DNA of 64,000 nt from Ectothiorhodospiraceae bacterium 2226. GTDB taxonomy: Bacteria > Pseudomonadota > Gammaproteobacteria > GCA-013348725. The notes beneath the pieces were generated by a model. The model saw only the letters and a list, made by a program, of their open reading frames with translations. It was not told the origin of the DNA and searched no databases. Each line of letters opens with the position of its first letter. Position 1 is the first letter of the stretch. The translations under genes were made by a program, and so were the position numbers. Of this stretch, positions 55,563 to 63,161 are shown piece by piece. The stretch lies in contig CP054689.1 of NCBI GenBank assembly GCA_013348725.1, forward strand, positions 546,501 to 610,500. Direction: 5' to 3'.

Positions 55563-57056
55563 AGTCAGGCCACTTTAGTTTGGGAAGCGGTAGTGGATCG
55601 ATCTGGTTCCGTGATGGGCAGTGCCGTCATACAATCCCGCCCATTCATCGAGTAGGGTAAGCAGCGTCCATTCCAAACCGTTAAACTCGTGCTGCGTCTC
55701 CCGCATATTCAGTCCGATAGGCTCCGCTCCAGGCGGTCCCACCAACCGGTCAGTCGCGTTGAGATCGATGTCGATGCCCTGGCGATGAGAGCCGTGGCAC
55801 CGCGGAGTTCCGTGGTCGAGTACGGCGAAGGCAAGCGGTGCGCTATCGTGAGTGATGCGTACTAAGTTTGGAATGGCAATGCGGAGTTGCCTTTCCACGG
55901 GCTGAGCGACCAAAGCCGGGTCGGAGCCGCTGGCCGGGCGCGTGACCTCGATCGTGATCGTCTCTTCGGCGCCGTGGGCCTGGGCCTGATAGCGCGCCTT
56001 GAATCGCCCCTGCCAGTCGGTAAAGCCCTCGATGACCGTACCGGCCTGGGTGGCGTCGTCTGGGTTGACCACCGCGTCAAACCCGAGGGTCGAGAACTTG
56101 CCGGTGCCGATCTCGTTCTGCGTCAGGTACGGCTGCTGGTTGGTCGCATCTTGTGCAATCGTTGCGCTTACGCGAACGCGGGCACCGGCGATCGGGCGCG
56201 AGCAGCCGAGGTCATCGGTTACAACTACAGCAACTTCGGTGGTCCCACCCTCGCGGAGCCGCGTGCGCTTGGGTTCGATCGCCGATGCCATATCAGTTGT
56301 CGCCAGCCGGGGCACGAAGCGTGTTGGGCGCAGCGTATCGGCGCCGAGGAACGCGCCGTCGTGATAAACCTCGACCCGGACGCGGTCGTGTTCCTCCATG
56401 CACTGAAGGACCAACGCCGACCACCAGGACACGGACGGACCGCAGGAGCCATCGCTCCAGCATAAATCGTCGCCTCCAAGGTAGCGGACGCTGTTGAACG
56501 CAAGCGGCTGGCCTGAGCTAACATCGCGCCAAATCCACATGAAGGTTTCCCCGGGAGCGACGGAATAGATCCACTCTTGGCTCTCCGGATCCCTAACCCA
56601 AGGCTGGAAAGTGACCAGCGCGCCGGCGGCATCATACTGCTGACGTAAGAACAGATTGTTTGAGATCGGCACTGCGTGTCCCTGCGTAGCGCCTAGCTGG
56701 ATCAGGCCGGCGAACTGCGAAGGCACCGCTGCAGTGGCGGTAGAGCAGGCGATCAGCGAGAGAAGCGGGAACCAGCTTAGGACGCAGAGGACGCGCCGCA
56801 GCGCGACCTTTCGGACCGCGTCCGGACTGATGCGAGTATAAAGAGATGGCATTGGAAGAACCCCTCATTGTTATTTCTTGTTGTTGTAATCCACAGTCGC
56901 GGAGAAGTCGGAGGCGAGACCAGCGGAATCACGCGCTGCACGACAGATAGGGATACTGTGGATCCTTGTGCAACTTACCAGCTAGTGCCGAGAATGGAAA
57001 CTAAACCGGAGCCCGGGAGCGCTAGCGTTAGGGCAAGGAGAGGGAATGGCATCTCG
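54565..57056 (-). repeat. Outer right arm of the inverted duplication (diverged part)
   Basis: Inverted homologue of 34640-37309, shorter by a 192-base deletion inside A3. Confidence 0.85.
55575..56852 (-). CDS. A3: exported Ig-like protein with an internal deletion
   Basis: The 425-residue paralogue of A1 shares its signal, Cys/Trp domain and Ig-like region. After VRITHDSAPLAF it jumps to LDHGTPRCHGSHRQG, losing 64 residues (A1 343-408), including SLNDGSLPLGGV, exactly in frame. HGSHRQGIDID and the terminal IHYRF remain, so the putative zinc ligands persist but part of the fold is gone. It may be inactive or neofunctional. ATG 56852 follows the shared leader. Confidence 0.78.
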   Translation of the reverse strand: MPSLYTRISPDAVRKVALRRVLCVLSWFPLLSLIACSTATAAVPSQFAGLIQLGATQGHAVPISNNLFLRQQYDAAGALVTFQPWVRDPESQEWIYSVAPGETFMWIWRDVSSGQPLAFNSVRYLGGDDLCWSDGSCGPSVSWWSALVLQCMEEHDRVRVEVYHDGAFLGADTLRPTRFVPRLATTDMASAIEPKRTRLREGGTTEVAVVVTDDLGCSRPIAGARVRVSATIAQDATNQQPYLTQNEIGTGKFSTLGFDAVVNPDDATQAGTVIEGFTDWQGRFKARYQAQAHGAEETITIEVTRPASGSDPALVAQPVERQLRIAIPNLVRITHDSAPLAFAVLDHGTPRCHGSHRQGIDIDLNATDRLVGPPGAEPIGLNMRETQHEFNGLEWTLLTLLDEWAGLYDGTAHHGTRSIHYRFPN

Positions 57057-57191
57057 AACAACCTGGTAGAGATCGAGGGGGCTACCATCGGGACTTGCAT
57101 GGTGACGGTTGCCGAGGCGGACCATTGAGGAGACCGAGGCGTCGCGAAGAAATTGGGTCAGACTCTGAGGTTTCCCCACATCTTTTCGCTT
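57057..57191. other. Junction between the right arm and IS4 debris
   Basis: No gene was seen. A TCTGACCCAATTTCTTC-type sequence (inverted, about 57147-57163) abuts the IS4 end. The bases TCAGACTCTGAGGTTTCCCC starting near 57158 are shared with the other IS4 fragment. Confidence 0.5.
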
Positions 57192-58199
57192 CTAAGCCGC
57201 GTTGACAAGTAAATTCCGCAACCGGCGGACTGCGTCCGGCGCCGGCGGCGACAGTATTCCGTGCCGCCTTCGCAATGACTCCCATCCGAGCCACACCACC
57301 GAGTGCTTTTGCTTCCCGCATGGCGCTGACGCCTGAAGTCCGAGCGTCGTCGACTTGACCGCCACCCCTTCAAGCCAGGCCGCGAGGATAGCCAGCGCGT
57401 GTATAAGCAGCAGCATTTCGAGGCGTGGCGCATCGCGGGTCAGCGTATCCTCGAACGCCGCCCCGAATCGGTGAGACTTGAGGTCGCGGAAGGACAGTTC
57501 GATCTGCATGCGCTTGCCATAGAGCGCGGCAATGTGGGCGGCCGGCAACTCCGACAAGGAGCGCGAGTACGCCAGAAGCCACGGTTCACGTTCACGTTTG
57601 GCAACCTTTCGCGAGTAGCCGCCCTTGGCGCGGGTGCCAAGTCGGGTGCGGTGCACTCGCCCCTTCGGCGCGCGACGTACAAGTACTAAGCAGCAGGCAA
57701 AACATTTGCTCTCGGTCAGCTCCACTTCACCCAAGGAGACGGCCCTGCGCGTCGCTTGGGCGTACAGATCCCTAGAGGGCATCCACGGCGTGTCGCGGGA
57801 AAAGCGAACGCGGCTGCGGTGGCGCACCCGCCCTAACCAATGCCAGCCCAACTCCTCTACCGCGTGGAACCAAGGAACACGAAACCCCGCGTCCGTCACG
57901 ACGATCGGGCGCACGCCCTTGGGCAGTACCGCGTGTAGCCGCCGCAAGAAGGCCGCCTCCACCGCCGGGTTGCCCAGCAACCTCGTCGGGTGCACCTCTT
58001 CGTACACTGTCATGGCGCGTCCGCGCGCGACCACCGATACCCGAAGGAGATGCCAGCGACCGTCACGTTTGAGCTCGCTCCAGTCGACGATCAGCACTGG
58101 CTGTGGCACGCGTAAAAGCCAACGTGAAGCGCGCTGATAAAAGGCCGTCCGGTGAACCTGGACGGAGCGATTACTCAACAGCCGATCGAAGCGCTTTGG
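57157..58199 (-). mobile_element. IS4-family fragment, 5' end missing
   Basis: It contains most of a transposase and its 3' terminal region. The other end is cut by the IS3 element at 58200. Confidence 0.8.
57192..58199 (-). pseudogene. IS4-family transposase, 5'-truncated
   Basis: About 335 codons remain, from PKRFDRLLSNRSVQ to the natural stop. The DDE residues are visible: Asp in IVDWSEL, Asp in VTDAGF, and Glu in the YREK-like IELSFRDLKSHRFG. The N-terminal DNA-binding part is lost where the IS3 element begins. The first ~8 residues of the present open frame come from IS3 sequence. Confidence 0.85.
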
Positions 58200-58234
58200 T
58201 AGTCCCCCCATTCTTGGTCGCACGCAGAAGTAGA

Positions 58235-59062
58235 TTAGGCCGCTAAGGCCATTTTCTGCTTTGGGGTGATACCTCCCAAGCCCATATTGGGCCGTTCATT
58301 GTTGTAGGTCCACAGCCAGCGGGTCGCATAATCGCGCACCTCCTCCAGCGTGTCGAACAGGTGCTGGGCGAGCCAATCGTATCGCACCGTGCGGTTGTAG
58401 CGCTCGATGTAGGCGTTCTGCTGCGGTTTGCCGGGCTGGATGTGAAGGATGTCGATGCCGTTGCGTTGGGCCCAGCTGAGCAGCGTGCCGCTGATGTACT
58501 CGGGCCCATTGTCGCAGCGGATAGCCAGCGGCTTACCGCGCCACTCGATGACCTGCTCGAGCGTGCGGATTACCCGCTCGGCCGGCAGCGAAAAATCCGC
58601 CTCGATGGCAAGGCCCTCGCGGTTGAAGTCATCGTTGACGTTCAAGAGCCGAAAGGCGCGCCCGTCGGCGAGCGCGTCGTGCATGAAGTCCATCGACCAC
58701 GTTTCGTTGATGGAGCTTGGCTCGGCCAGAGGCTGGGGCTTCTCGCGTACCAGGCGTTTCTTGGGCTTGATGCGAAGATTAAGCTCAAGCCAGCAGTAGA
58801 TGCGGTACACGCGCTTGTGGTTCCAGGGAAAGCCCTTGACGTTGCGCAGATACAGATAGCACAGCCCGAAACCCCAGTTGCGGTGATTGTAGGTGAGGCG
58901 CACGAGCCAGTCGGCGATGAGCGCGTTCTCTGTCGCCAGCACCGGGCGATAGCGGTAGCAGCGCTCGCTGACCTGGAACAGCCGGCAGGCGCGGCGGATC
59001 GCCAATCCCTGATCCCTCACCGCCCACTGCGCCATCTCCTTCCGTTGAGACGGCGCTACCAT
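58235..59062 (-). CDS. IS3-family transposase OrfB (second complete element)
   Basis: The 275-residue catalytic part runs [14 protein letters not shown] to [11 protein letters not shown]. Its rve-type core has Asp in WSMDFMHD, Asp in IRCDNGPEY and Glu in [12 protein letters not shown]. It starts in the -1 frame relative to orfA at a run of seven A on the coding strand (59062-59068). That is a likely programmed frameshift site giving OrfAB. Confidence 0.92.
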   Translation of the reverse strand: MVAPSQRKEMAQWAVRDQGLAIRRACRLFQVSERCYRYRPVLATENALIADWLVRLTYNHRNWGFGLCYLYLRNVKGFPWNHKRVYRIYCWLELNLRIKPKKRLVREKPQPLAEPSSINETWSMDFMHDALADGRAFRLLNVNDDFNREGLAIEADFSLPAERVIRTLEQVIEWRGKPLAIRCDNGPEYISGTLLSWAQRNGIDILHIQPGKPQQNAYIERYNRTVRYDWLAQHLFDTLEEVRDYATRWLWTYNNERPNMGLGGITPKQKMALAA

Positions 59063-59322
59063 TTTTTTGCCATCGCCTCCCGCAGGATCTCGGCGTCCAT
59101 CTTGGACTCGGCGTACATCTTCTTCAGGTGCCGGTTCTCCTCCTCCAACTCCTTGAGTCGGCTCATCATCGAGGCGTCCATGCCGCCGTACTTGGCGCGC
59201 CACTTGTAGAAGGTGGCGGTGCTGATCCCGTGGGTTCGGCACACGTCCGGCACCGCCCGTCCGGCCTCGGCTTCCTTCAGGATCGCTAACACCTGGCTGT
59301 CACTGAACCGCGATTTCTTCAC
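59056..59322 (-). CDS. IS3-family transposase OrfA (second complete element)
   Basis: The 88-residue protein [19 protein letters not shown]... has a helix-turn-helix ([20 protein letters not shown]) and a coil ([18 protein letters not shown]). It is typical of the IS407-like branch of IS3. Confidence 0.92.
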   Translation of the reverse strand: MKKSRFSDSQVLAILKEAEAGRAVPDVCRTHGISTATFYKWRAKYGGMDASMMSRLKELEEENRHLKKMYAESKMDAEILREAMAKKW

Positions 59323-59387
59323 GTAGAATCTCCTCGTGGGTGGAAAATTCTACTTCTAAACGCGACCAATTTCTGGGGGGATTACCG

Positions 59388-59940
59388 GGCCGTCTCCTTG
59401 GGTGAAGTGGAGCTGACCGAGAGCAAATGTTTTGCCTGCTGCTTAGTACTTGTACGTCGCGCGCCGAAGGGGCGAGTGCACCGCACCCGACTTGGCACCC
59501 GCGCCAAGGGCGGCTACTCGCGAAAGGTTGCCAAACGTGAACGTGAACCGTGGCTTCTGGCGTACTCGCGCTCCTTGTCGGAGTTGCCGGCCGCCCACAT
59601 TGCCGCGCTCTATGGCAAGCGCATGCAGATCGAACTGTCCTTCCGCGACCTCAAGTCTCACCGATTCGGGGCGGCGTTCGAGGATACGCTGACCCGCGAT
59701 GCGCCACGCCTCGAAATGCTGCTGCTTATACACGCGCTGGCTATCCTCGCGGCCTGGCTTGAAGGGGTGGCGGTCAAGTCGACGACGCTCGGACTTCAGG
59801 CGTCAGCGCCATGCGGGAAGCAAAAGCACTCGGTGGTGTGGCTCGGATGGGAGTCATTGCGAAGGCGGCACGGAATACTGTCGCCGCCGGCGCCGGACGC
59901 AGTCCGCCGGTTGCGGAATTTACTTGTCAACGCGGCTTAG
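59388..59940 (+). pseudogene. IS4-family transposase C-terminal fragment
   Basis: About 183 codons from VSLGEVELTESKCF to the stop, identical to the C-terminal half of the transposase at 57192. It keeps the Glu of the catalytic triad but neither Asp. Confidence 0.85.
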
Positions 59941-59973
59941 AAGCGAAAAGATGTGGGGAAACCTCAGAGTCTG
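59388..59973 (+). mobile_element. Inverted IS4 3'-end fragment
   Basis: Matches 57157-57744 in opposite orientation (paired coordinates sum to 117132), with no difference seen in the encoded protein. Confidence 0.85.
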
Positions 59974-59986
59974 ACCCCGATTATTC
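59969..59986 (+). repeat. Dispersed motif variant at the IS4 edge
   Basis: GTCTGACCCCGATTATTC, a one-base variant of the motif, joins the IS4 end to a truncated host gene. Confidence 0.65.
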
Positions 59987-60240
59987 ATAACCCCGCCGCG
60001 CATGTAGGAGAAAACGTATGGCACACCTTTCACGGCCCTCAAAATCTTACGCGCGGGGATCCCTGTCTTGAACGCCGACGCACTCGAGAAATCTGGAGCT
60101 ACTACAGACAACGGCTGCTTAAGCTCTGTCCATATCCTCAATGAGTGCGACAAATCCAAAAGCGACACTTGATCATAGCTTCGAACCGATTCCGCGTAGT
60201 GCCGACGCAAGCGCTCAAGGTTCATCAAGATGTTTTGCAT
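59987..60240 (-). pseudogene. 3'-truncated unknown gene
   Basis: The frame begins MQNILMNLERLRRHYAESVRSYDQVSLLDLSHSLRIWTEL and has protein-like composition. It runs to YMRGGV, where it meets the dispersed motif and IS4. I do not recognise the family. The remainder is not elsewhere in the window. Confidence 0.55.
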
Positions 60241-60373
60241 GCTATTACCCGGAAGAATCGTTTTTCGAACACGGGGCAGACTCGAGACGCTATCAGGGTC
60301 GGCTATTAGGGGCGGCTATTACGGCCAGACTCCAATATGGCCGGCCATACCCGTTCGGGACTGACCAATTCGA

Positions 60374-60413
60374 GCCTGATCCTATTTCTTCCAAGTCTGA
60401 CCCTATTTCTTCC
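60374..60413 (+). repeat. Tandem short repeat, CTGA(C/T)CCTATTTCTTCCA type
   Basis: Two near-identical copies start at about 60375 and 60396. They resemble the TCTGACCC part of the dispersed motif. Confidence 0.55.
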
Positions 60414-60448
60414 ATCCGACCTGACCCCGCCCTCCTTTCCGCTCGTGC

Positions 60449-62251
60449 TTATACATAACCAGGAAACCGCTTCTCTATAATAACGCGGAGGGCGGGCGGA
60501 ACGTCGCCCCACGAGTCACCCCATCCGTATGCTACCTTGAACGCTTTGAACGGCTTCTCGCTAGATGGCGCGGGATACCCCAGAACGTCTTCCATGCACT
60601 CTTCTAGCACAACGATTCGATCTTGATCTCCGACAGCCTCCGCTATCGGCTGGTTGAACTTCTCGGCATCCGCGACGCCACCGTCGCGGTCATGCATCAC
60701 CCGAAAATCGAGGTCAAGCGCCCGAAAGTATCTCGCCACGCCGATGATAGATGCCTTACCCCTCGCCTTAATCACCTCAAAATCCGCGGCGATCTTTGTT
60801 CTTGTATCGTCTGGAACTCGTTTCAGCGCCTCACGCAGCACGATTTCCTCTGTATCACCTTCCACGACGATTACAGTCTTCGTGAAAAAAGCTCGCGCTA
60901 CATAGTCATCGATGCGCAGAAGCATTTTCACATATGACTTGTCGTTCTCACTTAGTTCACCGAATTTGTCGCTCACATTGAAGGCGACGGCATTCGTATG
61001 CCCACCAGCATGACGAAAACGGTTTAGCACCTGCCTTGGTTTTCTTGAGAGGTCAATTAGATATGGAGAGTGCGTCGTGGCCACAATTTGGGAATGTGTG
61101 CCAGAAAGCTCGTAGATCGAGTCACGCATCTGGTTGGCTGCGCTCGGATGCAAGTAGATTTCCGGTTCCTCAAACCCAATGATCAGGCTACGGTCTGACT
61201 TGTCTTCGCGTTGCGCGAGCCACCTTTGCCTGAACCGCAGCATCCCGAAGACCGCTGCTCGCACCATCCCGGTGCCTTGGTGGCTAACGGGAGTCCTAAT
61301 GTTGCTTGACATGGCGATTTCGAAACTTGGCACAAGCGCCTTGCTAGGGTCACTGAGATCTGCTGTGGCATGAAGAACAGAATCAGGGAACACGCGGCAC
61401 AAGACTTGGTTCAGTTCGGCCATCATCTTTCCGAACTCTGAGTCGGCATCTGATGGATCTAACTCTTTCGCGAGATCATTAAGGTGCTTCTGCGCCTGTT
61501 TGTAGCTCTCCGACTTTTCACGGACCTCCTCAAAGAGCTCGCCTAGCGTCTTTCCGAGAACCCCCTTTTTGGGATCGTCGATTTCGTAAGATGCTGCTTC
61601 CGCGGGTATCTGGAGAAATCGTGGGAGGCGACTGAGGACGTTTCCTGGTACCCCACCGGGATTGTGGAACCACTCTTCTTCCTCGCCGAGGTCCCACAAC
61701 TCGTCTATGGATTCGAGAATGATCTTGTCTTTTGCTGCAACATTCTTTCCAAGGTCATCAAACAACTCCGCAAACGCCTGTTGGCTTGCTCCTGCGGCAA
61801 TAAACTCCTGGGGCGACTTGCACGCGACAAACTGCGGAAATAGCGTGCGCTTCTTTGACTTCAGCTCAACGACAACATCTTTCCCAAGTGGATAGCTTTT
61901 TCGGTAGTGAATGGATATGCCGCTCTCGCCCGACCCTTCCGGTGGTTGATAGGCGAACGTTCTCCCCTTAAACCCTCTCCAATTGGAAGACTCTGCCGGG
62001 ACGTTTCGGAACTCCGCTTCAATGACGATACAGTCCGACACCACTTTTGTTTCTCCGGTCTCGGCGTCCTTTTCCGAATAGTATTCGGCTTCTGGAATTC
62101 GCTTATTTGCCGAGAGCAGGTAGTTGATCGCGATCAGAACGGAGCTCTTCCCGGAATTGTTGGGACCTATACAGAACGTGGCGTCCCCAAAAAGGATATC
62201 CACAGAACGAAGCCGGCGAAGTCCGTCAATATGAAGCTTATGCAATTTCAT
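60449..62251 (-). CDS. OLD-family ATPase with TOPRIM nuclease domain
   Basis: The 600-residue protein has an ABC-type ATPase (Walker A GPNNSGKS at 29-36, Walker B LIIGFEEPEIYLHPSA, switch His in ATTHSPYLID). It is split by a helical insert (about 150-300). A C-terminal TOPRIM domain has Glu in VIVVEGDTEE and the DxD-like MHDRDGG. OLD-family proteins are nucleases, many acting in phage defence. ATG 62251 has AGGAAA upstream; 13 earlier codons were rejected. The HEPN-like gene is 100 bases upstream on the same strand. Base composition is clearly more AT-rich than the core genome. Confidence 0.9.
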   Translation of the reverse strand: MKLHKLHIDGLRRLRSVDILFGDATFCIGPNNSGKSSVLIAINYLLSANKRIPEAEYYSEKDAETGETKVVSDCIVIEAEFRNVPAESSNWRGFKGRTFAYQPPEGSGESGISIHYRKSYPLGKDVVVELKSKKRTLFPQFVACKSPQEFIAAGASQQAFAELFDDLGKNVAAKDKIILESIDELWDLGEEEEWFHNPGGVPGNVLSRLPRFLQIPAEAASYEIDDPKKGVLGKTLGELFEEVREKSESYKQAQKHLNDLAKELDPSDADSEFGKMMAELNQVLCRVFPDSVLHATADLSDPSKALVPSFEIAMSSNIRTPVSHQGTGMVRAAVFGMLRFRQRWLAQREDKSDRSLIIGFEEPEIYLHPSAANQMRDSIYELSGTHSQIVATTHSPYLIDLSRKPRQVLNRFRHAGGHTNAVAFNVSDKFGELSENDKSYVKMLLRIDDYVARAFFTKTVIVVEGDTEEIVLREALKRVPDDTRTKIAADFEVIKARGKASIIGVARYFRALDLDFRVMHDRDGGVADAEKFNQPIAEAVGDQDRIVVLEECMEDVLGYPAPSSEKPFKAFKVAYGWGDSWGDVPPALRVIIEKRFPGYV

Positions 62252-62351
62252 GTTCTGGATTTCCTGCCCGAAACTCTTACAGCCTGCCAAGGGGCGGCGC
62301 GAGCGAAGCGGGCGTCACAATGAGCGATAGCGCACGAACTTGCGCACCTTG

Positions 62352-62897
62352 TTATGCCTCTTCTATGCGCTGGATTACCCGACTGGCTAATTCAACATAC
62401 TCTTGCGCCGAGTCTTCATCGATTTGTGCATCTGAAAGATGTACGGCCTCGTTTCGTGTTCTTCTTAGCCGTCCAAGCATTTCGAAAACGCCTTTCCCGA
62501 GACTTCCATAATCGAGCGTATGGAAGTGTAACTCTCGCATTGTGAATGGCTTATCCTTTTTTACTTCAATTCCGTGACGTTCGGCATACTTGAGTAGCGC
62601 GCCTTCTATACTCAGCCAAGCTTCAATTATCGCCCCACGTGGGGAGAGTTTAGCTAGTTGAGATGATTGGCTTTTGAGATAAGTGGTGTTTTTGTAATCG
62701 GGAAGAACCTTTTCCGCTTCTTTCTTTGCCGCTGCCAATTCATGCCGAAATTCCACTTCGGTGTCGTTGTGGCGTATGCGGGTGATTTTCGAGAGAAGCC
62801 TGCCGACTTCTTCTCGAAGCACAACTGCAATTACGACCACCGCTATTGGCCATGCGAGCGATTTAACGAGTTGTGATATGAAGGTTAACCAATCCAT
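62352..62897 (-). CDS. Membrane-anchored HEPN-like protein
   Basis: The 181-residue protein has one N-terminal helix (about 12-28) and a cytosolic coil (50-85). Its C-terminal helical domain of DUF4145/HEPN type has GAIIEAWLSIEGALLKYAE and the motif LRRTRNEAVH; RNEAVH (148-153) fits the HEPN RNase pattern R-x4-H. Not every R-x4-H helical bundle is a nuclease. The gene precedes the OLD gene on the same strand, so they may act together. The ATG lies at 62897; the ribosome site is AT-rich and weak. Confidence 0.75.
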   Translation of the reverse strand: MDWLTFISQLVKSLAWPIAVVVIAVVLREEVGRLLSKITRIRHNDTEVEFRHELAAAKKEAEKVLPDYKNTTYLKSQSSQLAKLSPRGAIIEAWLSIEGALLKYAERHGIEVKKDKPFTMRELHFHTLDYGSLGKGVFEMLGRLRRTRNEAVHLSDAQIDEDSAQEYVELASRVIQRIEEA

Positions 62898-63082
62898 GAT
62901 TTCTTTTTGTGCATAACGGCTACGGAAACTCGCCGTCGTATTGGGAATAAGGGGCGAAGATCGTGAGGTGGCATGCTCGGGGCGTCATCGCCAGCCCTTC
63001 TTGTGATTTTCGTCACATCATCCCGCGCGAGCGCCACGGATTCAAGCGCGACCTCCTCCAGGCGACCGACCGCCCAAAGAAA

Positions 63083-63116
63083 AAGCCGATGATGGCGTAA
63101 CCGCCATCATCGGCTT
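63083..63116 (-). terminator. Rho-independent terminator of the flavoprotein gene
   Basis: A perfect 15-bp stem, AAGCCGATGATGGCG (63083-63097) with its complement at 63102-63116, has loop TAAC. On the minus strand it is followed by TTTTTCTTT. It lies 46 bases past the stop at 63162. Confidence 0.92.
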
Positions 63117-63161
63117 AGTCGTTACTTACTAAGGCCGCGCTACGACCGCGCGGCGACGCGC

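Larger units (their letters stand above)
58200..59384 (-). mobile_element. IS3-family element inserted in IS4 debris, about 1,185 bp
   Basis: The ends are imperfect inverted repeats: TAGTCCCCCC at 58200 and, read inward from 59384, TAATCCCCCC. They share TTGGTCGC and AGAAGTAGA further in. orfA and orfB are intact. No target duplication is apparent because the flanks come from inverted pieces of one IS4 element. Confidence 0.83.

Noticed and set aside
34621-59986. Integron cassette sites for the dispersed motif
   Set aside because: The motif lacks attC-like paired core sites and no integron integrase is present.
34621-60413. Prophage or integrative element
   Set aside because: No integrase, phage structural gene, relaxase or tRNA attachment site was seen. 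The mobility genes are all simple insertion-sequence transposases.
60141-60458. 105-codon open frame before the OLD gene
   Set aside because: It runs through the tandem CCTATTTCTTCC repeats (translated DPISS repeats) and overlaps the truncated gene on the other strand.
60449-62897. Gabija system
   Set aside because: The OLD protein could be GajA-like, but there is no UvrD-like GajB helicase. The neighbour is a membrane HEPN-type protein.
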